Under the pieces are notes generated by a model. The model ran no database searches. It was not told the origin of the DNA and saw only the letters and a list, made by a program, of their open reading frames with translations. From Piliocolobus tephrosceles (Eukaryota > Chordata > Mammalia > Primates > Cercopithecidae): 64,000 nt of DNA. Location of the stretch: contig NC_045434.1 in assembly GCF_002776525.5 (NCBI RefSeq), positions 194,365,046-194,429,045 of the forward strand, given 5' to 3'. Made by a program: the position numbers and the translations under genes. Of the stretch, positions 43,655 to 55,084 are shown piece by piece (the stretch's first letter is position 1; each line of letters starts with the position of its first letter).

Positions 43655-43775
43655 ATTTCTCCCCTCTCTCCCTTCATTCCTTCTCCTTTCTTTTTTCTTC
43701 ATACTCTGTATCCATCCTTCTTTATTTCTTCTCTTTGTTTTTCTTACTCTCTCTCTCTCTCCTTCCTTTCTTCTT
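43655..43775 (+). repeat. pyrimidine-rich low-complexity region
   Basis: C/T-rich tract with CTCTCTCTCTCT near 43748. Confidence 0.8.
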
Positions 43776-44198
43776 ATTTTGTTGTATTATTTTAAAGCAA
43801 ATTCCACATATATGGACATTTTGTTATATAACTGTAACACCATTATCTCCTAATACTATTATCAAGAATTCCTTAGAATTATCTAAAATCCTGTCCATAT
43901 ACCAGTTTCTGTGACTTTCTCAGACATGTCTGTCCTGGATATTTTCTGTTTTCTCCTCCAGACCCACTCTGGGAATGGTGGTGCATGACCAGAGTACACT
44001 CCACCCTTCTTCACCCACCTCTGTGCCCCAGAGCCTGCCCTGTATGGACCACATTAATGGTTCCTTTGTTTCTGGTTGGGCCCAGCCAACTGGTGGTGCC
44101 GATAAGAAGGTAAGACGTCAGAGGATGAGAGAAGAGAAAGGTTTAAGTATTTATTTCCTGGTTCCCTCCCTGCCAGTTGCAGGATCAGCTGCAACTTC

Positions 44199-44501
44199 TT
44201 TTTTTTTTTTTTTTTTTTTTGAGAGAGAATCTTGCTCTGTCACCCAGGCTGGAGAGCAGTGGCTTGATCTCGGCTCACTGCAGCCTCTGCCTCCTGGGTT
44301 CAAGCAATTCTCCTGCCTCAGCCTCCCAGGAAGCTGGGATTACAGGCGTGTGCCACCAGGCCCCGCTGATTTTTGTGTTTTTAGTAGAGACGGGGTTTCA
44401 CCATTTGGCCAGGCTGGTCTCAAACTCCTGACCTCAAGGGATCTGCCTGCCTCTGCCTCCCAAAGTGCTGGGATTACAGGCGTGAGCCACCATGTTCGGC
44501 C
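44199..44501 (-). mobile_element. Alu SINE
   Basis: Antisense full Alu. Confidence 0.95.
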
Positions 44502-44594
44502 TCTGAAATCTCTTTTAATCTGGAAGAATCTCCTCCCTGTTTCTTGTGTGCTTTTATTTCATTTTCTTTTTAACCTTTTCTGTTTTGTTTTGTG

Positions 44595-44716
44595 TTATAG
44601 AGACAGGGTCTCCCTGTTTTGCCCAGGTTGGTCTCAAACTCCTGGGCTCAAGGGATCCGTCCGCCTCAGCTTCCCAAAGTGTTGGGATTACAGGCATGAG
44701 CCACTGAGCCTGGCCC
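44595..44716 (-). mobile_element. half Alu
   Basis: Antisense left arm ending GAGCCTGGCC. Confidence 0.87.
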
Positions 44717-44909
44717 TGTGTTTGTTTCTGTGTTCATACGGTTGATTTCTGGAGAGAACTGGCTTCGTTGTCCGGTAGAATGTTCTATATTCTGGAACTG
44801 GTTGATTTCTTCCTTGTGAGGTCCTTTAATTTATTCCTCTGTCCCCTGTATTTTCTGAAAACTGAGGTTAGACCTAAAGGCTTGATTAGATTCAAATTTG
44901 GACATATTT

Positions 44910-45228
44910 GCTTGTTTTTTTTTTTTTCCACCCAGGCTGGAGTACAGTGGCACTATCTCAGCTCACTGCAACCTCCGCCTCCTGGGTTCAAGCAATTCTC
45001 ATGCCGCAACCTCCCAAGTTGCTGGGATTACCAGCAGTAATCAGCAGGTGTGTGCCACCATGCCTGGCGGTTGGTGTTTTTTTTCTTTTTTCTTTTCTTT
45101 TTTTTTTCAGTAGAGACGGGGCTTCACCATGTTGGCGAGGCTGGTCTCAAATTCCTGACCTCAACTGATCCGCCCGCCTCGGCCTCTCAAAGTGCGGGAA
45201 TTACAGGCATGAATCACTGTGCCCGGCC
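44910..45228 (-). mobile_element. Alu SINE with target duplication
   Basis: AAATTTGGACATATTT is at 44894-44909 and 45229-45244. It has an unusual T/C-rich middle. Confidence 0.95.
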
Positions 45229-45294
45229 AAATTTGGACATATTTTCAAGTGGAGCCGACATAGTTTGCTAACAGAATGGATGTGGGGTGTGAGA

Positions 45295-45380
45295 GAAAGC
45301 TTCGGACTCAGTTTCCTCATTTGTAAAATATTGATAGTAATACCTGCCTACCTACCCTGTTTATTGATAATCTCAAAAGA
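45295..45380 (+). mobile_element. MIR SINE fragment
   Basis: ACTCAGTTTCCTCATTTGTA, AAATATTGATAGTAATACCT. Confidence 0.65.
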
Positions 45381-45747
45381 GGTGCTGATCTGCAGCTGCC
45401 ACGTGTGTGCGTGGAAGGGACTGTACTGGAAGGCAGGCCGAGCCAAGAGTCCCGGACCTTGAGCCAGGTGTCCTGGAGACTCTGGGCAATGGAGGCTGGT
45501 TGATCCCGGAGGTCCCTCCCAGGCTTGCTGTCCCTCCTGGAGGGTGGTTGCTGGAGGAGGGCTGAGGTGAAACTGTTTTGGAACCAAGGATCTGGGCTGG
45601 GGAGCAGAATTGAGGCCTTGCCTTTCAGGTGAGCAGTTTGCATGAAGGCTAAGTTCATGTACAGACCATGTCCTCATATTTAAGGGCACTCGAGGCTCAA
45701 AAGGCCTCTAAGGGAGACAAGAAGAAATGATCAAACTGAGCCTGTTT

Positions 45748-45859
45748 CTTTTCTTTTTTTTTTTAAATATAAAGATGGGGTCTCACTATATTGCCCAGGC
45801 TGGTCTCGAACTCCTGGGCTCAAGCAATCCTCCTGCCTTGGTGTCCCAAAGTGCTTGGC
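45748..45859 (-). mobile_element. free Alu monomer with target duplication
   Basis: Single antisense left arm. CTGAGCCTGTTT is at 45736-45747 and 45860-45871, so it inserted as a monomer or 3'-truncated copy. Confidence 0.9.
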
Positions 45860-45984
45860 CTGAGCCTGTTTGCATGTGCCTGGCAGGAGGCCTGGGCTGC
45901 ATTTTGGGGATCGGGAGAGTGCGTGTGGTGGGGGAGCATGGAACAGTATGGACGCATGAACTTGAGGAAGGAGGTGAGCCTGGC

Positions 45985-46135
45985 AAGGTGTGAGTGAGGG
46001 GAGACTGGGCGTGAGTGTGCAGGTATCTGGAGGAACACAGTGAGAGTGGGCATCTCTGCATGAGAGTAGGCACTGAGTGTATATGAGTGTGCAAGTGTCA
46101 TGTGGTCTGAGTGTGTCTGCCTGTGTGTGATGTGG
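45985..46135 (+). repeat. GT/GA-rich low-complexity region
   Basis: Degenerate GTGAGTGTG-like units (GTGAGTGTGCAGG, GAGTGTATATGAGTGTGCAA, GAGTGTGTCTGCCTGTGTGT). Confidence 0.75.
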
Positions 46136-46200
46136 TGCTGGAGATGGAGGAGGGCTCTAGTTCTACATGACTGAGGCAAATGTTAAAAGTGGTTTGTCCT

Positions 46201-46493
46201 GGCCAGGCGCGGTGGCTCATGCCTGTAATCCCAGCACCTTGGGAGGCTGAGGCGGGTGGATCACTTGAAGTTAGGAGTTCAAAACCAGCATGGCTAACAT
46301 GGTGAAACCCTGTCTCTACTAAAAAGACAAAAATTAGCCGGGCATGGCAGTGCATGCCTGTAATCCCAGCTACTCCAGAGACTGAGGCAGAAGAATCACT
46401 TGAAACTGGGAGTCAGAGGTTTCAGTGAGCTGAGATTGAGTCACTGCACTCCAGTTTGGGGGACAGAGTGAGACTGTCTCAGAAAAAAAAAAA
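46201..46493 (+). mobile_element. Alu SINE
   Basis: Sense; AAGTGGTTTGTCCT before and AAGTATTTTATCCT after look like a diverged target duplication. Confidence 0.95.
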
Positions 46494-46599
46494 AAGTATT
46501 TTATCCTTTGAGAGCCATTTTTGGCTTTGATAATGGACATTAGAAGGAGGAGCCTGGCCCAGATACCCAGAGTGGAGCTGAGGCTGGATGCTGATGCAG

Positions 46600-46800
46600 G
46601 CCCCCGACTCTGCTTACATCTGCCTTGCTGTGGGACCCTGGTCCTGTCGGGCCTCAGTTTCCCTCTCTGTGTAGGAGGTTGTTGGGTCGGCTGATGTATC
46701 TGAGGGACTTGCTTCTTTAGACAGGGTCCATCCCAGTGCCTGCTGCCTGGGGGTGCTCAGATGGTGCTTGTTGGTTGGTTGAAGGAATGAGTGGGTAAAT
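46600..46800 (+). mobile_element. MIR SINE fragment
   Basis: TGCTGTGGGACCCTGGTCCT, GGGCCTCAGTTTCCCTCTCT, GTGTAGGAGGTTG. Confidence 0.5.
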
Positions 46801-46845
46801 GGACTGGAAACTGAGGCAGAGACTCTGGCTCACCTCTCACTTATG

Positions 46846-46985
46846 CACACAGGATGCCCCCACCGGCTCATTTTCACACATACCCCCACACCCACACTCA
46901 CACATTCATGTGTGTTCACCCTCGATTGCCCACCCCTCTTCACCCACACACTCCCACGAACTCACACGCTGCCCAACCCAGGCTC
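46846..46985 (+). repeat. CA/CCCA-rich low-complexity region
   Basis: ACACATACCCCCACACCCAC and similar units. Confidence 0.8.
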
Positions 46986-47099
46986 AAGGTCCCAGGGAGC
47001 TTCCACCTCCACCCCCACAGCTCTGTTCCCATGGGGTTTCTGGGCTCAATGCTTCTTGGTCTCCAGGGATGCCCTGCCCAGTCATGCCGCTGACCACAG

Positions 47100-47535
47100 T
47101 GACTCTTCTGAGCTCCTCTCTTCTCCCTCCACTTCATATCCCAGCGGGCATTCTCTTTCCTCCACTCCCTTTCTTTTATTTTCTCTCTCACCCCCATCCA
47201 GAGACACACAGACCCAAATGCACACTGGCACATGCTCGCCGCCTGTGTCTCCTCATCTCGTCTTTTGTCTTGGATCTTCCCTTGTCTTTGTCGCTGAGTC
47301 TCCTTGTTCCTCTCATCTCTCCCGGCGTTTACATCTGTCTTTTTCCCTGAGCCTCGCTCCCTCCATCCATTCCCCCGCCCTCTCATGTTTTCCCCCTGAC
47401 TCCCTCCCGCCTCCTCCCTCTCTCCTTTGATTTTCCTGGTCCCTCATCTCTCCTCCCTCCTCTTCCTCACTCTCATGCTCCCTTTCTCGCTCTCTTGAGT
47501 GCATGCACTTGCTTTCTCTGTCTTGCTTTTCCTCT
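47100..47535 (+). repeat. pyrimidine-rich low-complexity region
   Basis: Long C/T-biased stretch with many TCTCTC, CCTCCCTC words. ORFs of 183 and 195 codons here are compositional. Confidence 0.8.
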
Positions 47536-47740
47536 TTCTCACCTCAGCTCCCTGGCCTTGGGCGCTGCCTACAGTCCTCGTCCCTCGCTCTTTGTGAGAA
47601 GTCTCTGTGCAGTGCCCAGGTCCTGGCGGCCCAGCTTGGAAGTTCCTGTGGCACCCCTTGAGAGGCCCTAGGGCCATAGCATTTCCTCCCAGGGGTGACT
47701 TGGTAGTGATACGCTGTTTCCTCACTTCTGCAATTGCCAG

Positions 47741-47822
47741 ACAGCACAGAGGCTGAGGCTGGGGCCAGGACCCAGACAGACACACACAGTTCCTGCAGCT
47801 GAAGCCGCTGCCCCTGCTACAG
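47741..47822 (+). other. candidate non-coding 5' exon (PTAFR region)
   Basis: A good acceptor (CTGTTTCCTCACTTCTGCAATTGCCAG, ending at 47740) and a strong donor (CTACAG/GTAAGGGG) bound 82 nt of unique sequence in an Alu-free island. By position it could be an alternative or second 5' exon of PTAFR. No protein is supported. The evidence is splice-site quality and location only. Confidence 0.25.
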
Positions 47823-47939
47823 GTAAGGGGGACTCCTGGCCCCTGCTGGGCAAGGGGGAGGCATAGAAAAATGTCCTCAGGAGGCAAACCAAGGTCATGC
47901 CCCCAGGCTGCACCTAAGCAGATGGGCGCTTCTATTTTT

Positions 47940-48251
47940 CTTGTCTCTTTTCTTTTCTTTTTTCTTTTCAGACAGGGTCTCTCACTCTGTTGCCCAGACA
48001 GAATTGCAGTGGCGTGGTCACGCTCGCTGCGGCCTGGACCTGCCAGGCTTAGGCGATCCTCCCACTTCAGCCTCCCAAGTATCTGGGACTACAGGCGTGC
48101 TGTACCACGCCTGGCTAATTTTTGTATTTTTTGCGGAGACAAGGTCTTACCTTGTTGTCCAGACTGGTCTCCAACTCCTGGGCTCAAGCAATCAGCCTGC
48201 CTCGGCCTCCCAAAGTGCTGGGATTGCAGGCGTGAATCACTGTGCTCGGCT
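47940..48251 (-). mobile_element. old Alu SINE with target duplication
   Basis: Antisense AluJ-like. GCTTCTATTTTT (47928) and GCTTCTGTTTTT (48252). Confidence 0.93.
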
Positions 48252-48434
48252 GCTTCTGTTTTTGAGGGATTGTTCTGGCACCTTTCTCAGGCCCAGAGTC
48301 TCATGTTTAGAATGTTTAGAAATAACTTCTAGTGTCCAAACATTCCTGGAGAACCCAGCACCCAAGTTTGGCTTTTCCGAGGCTGGGACAGTGCTGACCC
48401 AGAGACCCCACTGGGAGGTGGTGATGGGGGCAGC

Positions 48435-48625
48435 TTGGATCTCAGGGAGCCAAATGACATCTACTTGACTAGCTGTGTGGTCTTGGCCAAGTTACGCTCC
48501 ATCTCTGTGCAGTTTTCTAAATTGTCAAATAAGGATAATGCCATCTCCCCCACAGAATTGTCGGGACATATAAAGGATTTGGTACAGGGCGGGGTACTTA
48601 GGAACTCACTAAATGCTAGGTTTGT
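48435..48625 (+). mobile_element. MIR SINE
   Basis: CTAGCTGTGTGGTCTTGGCC, AAGTTACGCTCCATCTCTGT, AAATAAGGATAATGCCATCT, AACTCACTAAATGCTAGG. Confidence 0.75.
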
Positions 48626-49024
48626 GGGGTGGGGAAGGGGGTGCTGAAAATAACCAGGTTCTTATACACACGGCCAAGCCCACAACCAATGGCCCCTATC
48701 AGGTCCCAGGTGCTGGGGACAGGGCCCAGGCTGGCACCTGCCATCCTCCGCTGGCAGGAGGTCCAGACGTGGGGCTGTGTACTCGCTTACTTGTGAAATA
48801 TGACAGAACCGGCAGGCTCCCTCCCCACACCTCTGGCTGCTCTCCTTTAGCTCTGACTGAATACCCAGCTGTGTTCCAGGTGTTTGGCGTGGTGTGTGTG
48901 TGTTGGGGGAGGCGGTCGGGGTGGGAGGTGTGTTGGGGGATACTAGGGAAGCAAAAGAGACACCACTATCTTTAGGTCCTGACAAACCAGCCAGAGAAAG
49001 AGGTCAGCCCCTTAGATGACTGGG

Positions 49025-49135
49025 GCCTGGGCCTGAAGTGGGCATCTGGGGTTTCGATCTCAGCTCCTGCTGACAAGCCGGGGCCTTGAGTCGTTCAGAA
49101 GTTCCACTTTCCTCCTTTGCAGATTGCAGGTTAAA
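49025..49135 (+). mobile_element. MIR SINE fragment
   Basis: TTTCGATCTCAGCTCCTGCT, then CTTGAGTCGTTCAGAAGTTC and CTTTCCTCCTTTGCAGATTG, weakly MIR-like. Confidence 0.4.
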
Positions 49136-49150
49136 ATACTGACCTCTGTG

Positions 49151-49452
49151 GGCCGGGCGCGGTGGCTCATGCCTGTAATCCCAGGACTTTAGGAGGCCGA
49201 GGCGGGTAGATCACGAGGTCAAGAGATGGAGACCATCCTGGCCAACATGGTGAAACCCCATCTCTACTAAAAATACAAAAATTAGCTGGGCGTGGTGGCA
49301 GGTGCCTGTAATTCCAGCTACTCGGGAGGCTGAGGCAGGAGAATTGCTTGAACCTGGGAGGCGGAGGTTGCAGTGAGCTGAGATGGCACCACTGCACTCC
49401 AGCCTGGGTGACAGAGCAAGACTCCGTCTCAAAAAACAAAACAAAACAAAAC
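49151..49452 (+). mobile_element. Alu SINE with target duplication
   Basis: AAAATACTGACCT is at 49133-49145 and 49453-49465. Confidence 0.96.
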
Positions 49453-49559
49453 AAAATACTGACCTGTGAGCTTGAGGGTAGGATGAAGTAAGAGGTGGGG
49501 TGGGGCAGTGCTTTGTCAATTGGAAAATGCTGCACAAAGGGGACCGATGCATTCCCTCT

Positions 49560-49710
49560 AATGCTGACTCTGTGATGCCTGCTGTAAACGCCTTACGGAT
49601 GAGGAACCTGTTTTGTTCACTGTTGTATCCTTTATCCTTAGCACAGGGTTTGCAACATAGCATATGCTTAGAATATGCACAGGACAGATGAATGACGAAG
49701 TGGTTTTTGC
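49560..49710 (+). mobile_element. LINE-2 3'-end fragment
   Basis: TGTTTTGTTCACTGTTGTAT, CCTTTATCCTTAGCACAGGG and the following AACATAGCATATGCTTAG match the L2 tail. Confidence 0.6.
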
Positions 49711-49724
49711 AGTTGGAAGGGAAT

Positions 49725-49855
49725 GGACGGTGAACCAGAGGTCCAGTATCTGGTCCCAGCTCTGTCCCCGACACTGTGTTCACCTTGGGAAAATCCCTTC
49801 TCATCTCTGGGCCTCAGTTTCCCCATCTGGTCATTGAAGGAGTAAGGAATTCACA
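49725..49855 (+). mobile_element. MIR SINE fragment
   Basis: TCCCAGCTCTGTCCCCGACA, then CTCTGGGCCTCAGTTTCCCC and ATCTGGTCATTGAAGG. Confidence 0.6.
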
Positions 49856-50259
49856 GTTTATGTTATCAGTGACAAAATGCGCCTACAGGACTGAGTTTTC
49901 TCTGATTGGTGGTGGGAAGTGGGTATGAGGATAGGTTGGGATCTTGTTGTCCTTTTACAGGGAGCCCCTTCCCACCCCAGGCCTGTGAAGGGGACGGCCT
50001 TGTTGAAGAGGATGGCCTTCTCTTTCTTGGTGGCATCCCCCACTTTCCTGTTCTGATCCCTAGGTGGGTAGAGGCTTGGGCCTCCGAGGGCAACAGTGGA
50101 GCAGGAGCCTGGTAGCAACCCTTGATGGGCCTAGAGGTGTGTGTCTGGGTCAGGAGTGGAGCCAGCTCCCAAAGGGCAAATGCTGGGACCCTGCTGTAGC
50201 CCCCTCTCTGACCAGTCCCTCTTGGGTTCCTTGACAGCATGATGAGAGCGGGGAGAAGC

Positions 50260-50335
50260 CTCTGGTGTGTCTTTGTGTGTGCATGTGTGTCTGTGGTTAT
50301 GTGGGGTGTCTGGCTATGTCTGCGTGTATCTGGAA
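50260..50335 (+). repeat. GT-rich low-complexity region
   Basis: GTGTGTCTTTGTGTGTGCAT and following GTGT/CTGT words. Confidence 0.75.
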
Positions 50336-50477
50336 TGATGGGCCAGGAGCATAGCCAGGCTGCATGTGGCCTGCTCCAGCCAGACAGCTCCCCTCCCAGG
50401 AGCAGATGGCCCGCAAAGCCAGCTGAGAGGCTGATATGCCTCTGTGTGTCTTCAGCCGAGGGGAATCACAGCCAGAT

Positions 50478-50527
50478 TCTGTGTGTGTATTTGTTTGTGT
50501 GTTTGTGTGTGAGAGAGAGAGAAAGAA
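50478..50527 (+). repeat. (GT)n followed by (GA)n
   Basis: TGTGTGTGTATTTGTTTGTG then GTGTGAGAGAGAGAGAAAGA. Confidence 0.85.
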
Positions 50528-50691
50528 TATGCAGGGGGAGGATCACCACTCAGCCGCCCCTCCCCACTCCCTTGGTTCTGCAGAAGGGGGATCATCAGGG
50601 CCTAGGTTTGGCGTTGAGCCCAACTGGCTAACGGGAGAAGCATGTCAAAATCAAATTTGTGCATACCCTGCGCCGCCCACTCCGCCCCACT

Positions 50692-50996
50692 TTTTTTTTC
50701 TTTTGAGACAAGATCTTGCTCTGTCATGAAGGCTGGAGTGCAGTAGCATGATCACAGCTCACTGCAGCCTCGATCTCCTGGGCTCAAGCAATCCTCCCAC
50801 CTCAGTCTCTCAAGTAGCTGGTACCATAGGTGCACACCATCTTGCCTGGCTAAGTTTTGTGTGGTTTTCTTTTTTTTTGTAGAGGTAGGGTTTGACATGA
50901 TGCCCAGGCTGGTCTTGAACTCCTGTGCTCAAGCAATCTGCCTGCCTCGGCCTCCCAAAGTGCTGGGACTATAGGTGTGAGTCACTATGCCTGGCC
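50692..50996 (-). mobile_element. old Alu SINE
   Basis: Antisense AluJ-like. Confidence 0.93.
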
Positions 50997-51018
50997 CATG
51001 CCCTCCCCACCCCCCCTC

Positions 51019-51320
51019 TTTTGTTTTTTAAGAGACACAGTCTTGCTCTGTCACCCAGGCTGAAGAGCAGTGGCATGATCATGACTCACTGCAGCCTTGA
51101 ACTCCTGGTCTCAAGCCATCCTCCTGCTTTAGCTGCCCAAGTAGCCAGGCGCATGCCACCATGCCTGGCTAATTTAAAAAACTTTTTTTTTTTTTTTTTT
51201 TTGTGGAAACGGGATCTTGCTATGTTTCCCAGCCTGGTCTTGAACTTCTGGCCTCAAGCCATCTCCCACCTTGGCTTCCCAAAGTGCTGGGATTACAGGC
51301 GTGAGCCACTGCACCCAGCC
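51019..51320 (-). mobile_element. old Alu SINE
   Basis: Antisense AluJ-like. Confidence 0.93.
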
Positions 51321-51333
51321 TGCACTACCTTTT

Positions 51334-51630
51334 TTTTTTTTTTTTTTGAGACGGAGTCTCGCTCTGTCGCCCAGGCTGGAGTGCAGTGGCCAGATCTCAG
51401 CTCACTGCAAGCTCTGCCTCCTGGGTTTATGCCATTCTCCTGCCTCAGCCTCCGGAGTAGCTGGGACTACAGGTGCCCGCCACCTCGCTCGGCTAGTTTT
51501 TTTGTATTTTTTAGTAGAGACGGGGTTTCACTGTGTTAGCCAGGATGGTCTTGATCTCCTGACCTCGTGATCTGCCCGTCTCAGCCTCCCAAAGTGCTGG
51601 GATTACAGGCTTGAGCCACCGCGCCTGGCC
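51334..51630 (-). mobile_element. young AluY (AluYR-type) with perfect target duplication
   Basis: GCCTGCACTACCTTTT is at 51318-51333 and 51631-51646. TGGCCAGATCTCAGCTCACT. Confidence 0.97.
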
Positions 51631-51654
51631 GCCTGCACTACCTTTTACAGTTCA

Positions 51655-51890
51655 TAAAGTCCATTTCAATGTATCAAGTGCTTTACTGTTTACCAAAAAC
51701 TGTCACCACCAATAATCTCACTTCCTTATTTTTAAAACAATGCTTTGAGATAAGCAAGGCACAGACACCGCATTTTGCAGATAAAAACCCAAGGCTCAGA
51801 GCTGGAATGAGGCTCACTCAAGTTATGTGGGTGAGTGGCACAGCTGAGGCCAGAGCCCACATCTCCTGGTTTCGGTTCCTATGCTTTCTC
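51655..51890 (-). mobile_element. MIR SINE
   Basis: ATTTTGCAGATAAAAACCCA, AGGCTCAGAGCTGGAATGAG, GCCAGAGCCCACATCTCCTG. Confidence 0.6.
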
Positions 51891-52009
51891 TCTGGCTAAC
51901 CTCGATTGCTTCTAGGAGACAATGTGTAGCTGGCTTGGTGCATGGCCAATTCAGTTGCTGCTTTATTCACTTATTCAACAAACATTTTCTGAGGACAGCA
52001 GGGAAGGGA

Positions 52010-52200
52010 GTTCACAGTTACTGAGTAAATTGCTTCACTCGGCTCTCACAATCACCCTGTGAGGAAGGTTTTATTACTATCATTTTGCAGATGAAGAAAG
52101 GGAGGCTGGGAGAGCCAAGGATCACATAGCAAGGAAAAGCAGACCCAGGTGCAGACTCAGGTCTGTGTGACTCCAGGGCCTGTGCCGTGCCCGGCCCTGC
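52010..52200 (-). mobile_element. MIR SINE
   Basis: CACAATCACCCTGTGAGGAA, CATTTTGCAGATGAAGAAAG, GATCACATAGCAAGGAAAAG, TGTGTGACTCCAGGGCCTGT. Confidence 0.7.
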
Positions 52201-52307
52201 TTTTTTCCCTAGACGGGGTCCTGGACTGGCCATGAGGACACCAACAGGACTTAGGAACTCCCAGGCTGGGAAGAAGTCAGCGTGATTCCTGGTATAACAG
52301 AGGCATG

Positions 52308-52623
52308 GCCAGGTGCGGTGGCTCATGCCTGTAATCCAGCATTTTGGGATGTCGAGGTGGGCGGATCACCTGAGGTCAGAAGTTCAAGACCAGCTTGGCC
52401 AACATGGTGAAACCCTATCTCTACTAAAAATATAAAAATTAGCCAGGCATGGTGGCATGCGCTTGTAATCCCAGCTACTTGGAAGGCTGAGACACGAGGA
52501 TCGCTTGAATCTGGGAGGTGGAGGTTGCAGTAAGCTGAGATTGCGTCACTGCACTCCAACCTGGGTGACAGTGAGACTCTGTCTCAAAAAAAACCCACCC
52601 ACACACAAACAAAAACCAGAGGC
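52308..52623 (+). mobile_element. Alu SINE with target duplication
   Basis: ATAACAGAGGCAT is at 52295-52307 and 52624-52636. It has a CCCACC/ACAAAC-rich tail. Confidence 0.95.
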
Positions 52624-53262
52624 ATAACAGAGGCATGATGTGCCCAGTGCTGGGGCAGCCCAGAGCAGGTGGTTCCTCCTCCCTCTTCCTGGCCCTGTCC
52701 TGGAAGCAAAATTGGGTAGGGTAACTCAGACAGATACTACCTGGGTATCTGGGAGCCAGGAGGAGAGACCCAGGCCAGACTTGGGGTTTCCTAGGCCAGC
52801 TGAGCAGAGGCTGAATCTCATCAATGTTATATACATATCTGGGGCCAGGGTGAGGTCCCCAGTGAGAAGGAACACTGGGTAACTCTGACTGGCACCCAGA
52901 TCATCATCATCCCGGGTGCCCTAGACCCTCTCCCGGACATGGTGCTCCATTCATCAGTCACTAAATGTGCATGGTCCCTTGCACTGGGAATTGTGGGAGC
53001 CTGGCACAGAATTCCCCAGAGGTCAGGATTTCTGCTCCCTTAATTCATCCCTCAAATCCTTCTGCATCTTGGAGAAATGGTATTGAAACCACTCTGTGAG
53101 AGGTCTCATTAGAGGGTGTGGCCGGCATGGCCAGGCTGGGGCACAAATGTCAAGCAACAGAGCATGTCAGAATAGGACGTAACTCATGTATTGAGCACCT
53201 TCTATATGCCTAGCACTGTAGAGGTTGTCCGTCTTCAACATCAGGGCTATGCTGTGAGGTCA

Positions 53263-53559
53263 TTTTTTTTTTTTTTTGAGATGGAGTCTTGGTCTGTCAC
53301 CCAGGCTAGAGTGCAGTGGCACAATCTCAGCTCGCTGAAACTTCCCCCTCCCGGGTTCAAGTGGTTCTCCTGCCTCAGCCTCCCACATAACTGGGATTAC
53401 AGATGTGTGCCACCACGCCCAGCCAATTTTTGTATTTTTAGTAGATATGGGGTTTCATCATGTTGGTCAGGCTAGTCTCGAACTCCTGACCTCAGGTGAT
53501 CTGCCTGCCTCGGCCTCCCAGAGTGCTGGGATTACAGGTGTGAGCCACCCCATCCAGCC
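53263..53559 (-). mobile_element. Alu SINE
   Basis: Antisense full Alu. Confidence 0.95.
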
Positions 53560-53567
53560 TAATTTTT

Positions 53568-53859
53568 ATTTTTAAGAGATAGGGTCTTGCTGTGTTGCCC
53601 AGGCTGGAGTGCAGTGGTATGATCATAGCTCACTGTAATGGACCCAAGTGATCCTGCAGCCTCAGCCTCCATAGCAGCTAGGACTGCAGGCATGTGCCAC
53701 CATGCCTGGCTAATTTTTTTTTTTTTTTAATTTTTAATTTTGTAGAGACAAAATTTGGTTATGTTGCTCAGACTGGTCTTAAACTCCTGGCCTCAAGCAA
53801 TCCTCATACCTCAGCCTCTCAAAGTGCGGCATTATAGGTATGAGCCACCTTTCCAGCCT
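53568..53859 (-). mobile_element. old Alu SINE
   Basis: Antisense AluJ-like, directly after the previous one. Confidence 0.93.
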
Positions 53860-53864
53860 CAATG

Positions 53865-53960
53865 TTGATGTTATTCCTGTTTTATAGATGAGGAAACTGG
53901 GACTGGTCCCAGGGAATCTAAGAGCTGGGAGTGGCTAGAGCTGGGGCATGAGGGTTTGGA
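53865..53960 (-). mobile_element. MIR SINE fragment
   Basis: TTTTATAGATGAGGAAACTG. Confidence 0.5.
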
Positions 53961-54264
53961 AACGAAGAGTGAGGGACACTGCGACAGTGTGTGTACAGAG
54001 GCTCACCTGTCTATTTAGTCAATATTTCTCATGTGTTTGCTATGTAGGAGGCCCTGTGATGGGTATTGGTGATATGTCAGAAGCCTTGGCCCTGGGGAGT
54101 TCACAGTCCAAAAGGAGAGAGAAATCAACAGCTATGATAATGCAATGTGATATATTGTTATGGGAACTTGAGGTGGAACTTCCAACTCTGTCTGGGGTAG
54201 GGAAGTAAGAGGAACAATAGCCAACATTCAATGAGCTCTCACTATAGACCAGACCAGGCATCTT

Positions 54265-54559
54265 CTTTTTTTTTTTCTGAGATGGAGTCTCACTCTGTCG
54301 TCCAGCTGGAGTGCAATGGCGTCATCTTGGCTCACTGCAATCTCTGCCTCCTGGGTTCAAGCGATTCCCCTGCCTCGGCCTCCCAAGTAGTGGGATCACA
54401 GGCATGCGCCACCACGCCTGGCTAATTTTTGTATTTTTAATAGAGATAGGGTTTCACCATGTTGGCTAGGTTGGTCTCGAACTCCTGACCTCAAGTGATC
54501 TGCCCGCCTTGGCCTCCCAAAGTGCTGGGATTACAGGTGTGAGCCACTGCGCCCGGCCC
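54265..54559 (-). mobile_element. Alu SINE
   Basis: Antisense full Alu. Confidence 0.95.
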
Positions 54560-54585
54560 TGATAAGGACTTCATATACATTATTT

Positions 54586-54880
54586 CTTTTTTTTTTTTTG
54601 AGACAGAATCTCACTCTGTCGCCCAGGCTGGAGTGCAGTGGCGCAACCTCGGCTCACTGCAAGCTCCGTCTCCTGGGTTCATGCCATTCTCCTGCCTCAG
54701 CCTCCTGAGTAGCTGGAGCTACAGGCGCCCGCCACCATGCCTGGCTAATTTTTTGTATTTTTAGTGGAGACGGGGTTTCACCATGTTAGCCAGGATGGTC
54801 TCGATCTCCTGACCTCGTGATCCGCCCACCTCAGCCTCCCAAAGTGCTGGGATTACAGGCGTGAGTCACCACACCCAGCC
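54586..54880 (-). mobile_element. AluY
   Basis: Antisense, GCAAGCTCCGTCTCCTGGGT. ATACATTATTTC before and ATACACATTATTTC after. Confidence 0.95.
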
Positions 54881-54884
54881 ATAC

Positions 54885-55075
54885 ACATTATTTCATTGAC
54901 TCTTCACACCACTCTGGAGAGGTATGTGCCTGGTTTTTATCAGCTCCATTTTCAGGGAGGGACCTGAGACTCAGAGGGAGAACAGGCTTGGCTGTGGTCC
55001 TGTGGTAGGAAGTAAGAGAGGCAGGATATGAACCCAGGTTTGTCTGACTCCAGAGTCTGTGCTCTTAACCACTGT
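54885..55075 (-). mobile_element. MIR SINE
   Basis: CTCTTCACACCACTCTGGAG, GACCTGAGACTCAGAGGGAG, GATATGAACCCAGGTTTGTC, GAGTCTGTGCTCTTAACCAC. Confidence 0.75.
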
Positions 55076-55084
55076 TCTCTAAAT

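Noticed and set aside
43975..44745. 256-codon ORF on the + strand, the longest in the window
   Set aside because: Most of it is an antisense Alu (44199-44501) and a half Alu (44595-44716); the translated CLSLPGSWDYRRVPPGPADF-type text is typical Alu translation.
46799..47430. overlapping 183- and 195-codon ORFs
   Set aside because: CA-rich and C/T-rich composition keeps several frames open on both strands; no domain or codon bias.
49211..49804. 197-codon ORF on the - strand
   Set aside because: It is the reverse translation of a sense Alu plus flanking MIR/L2 sequence.
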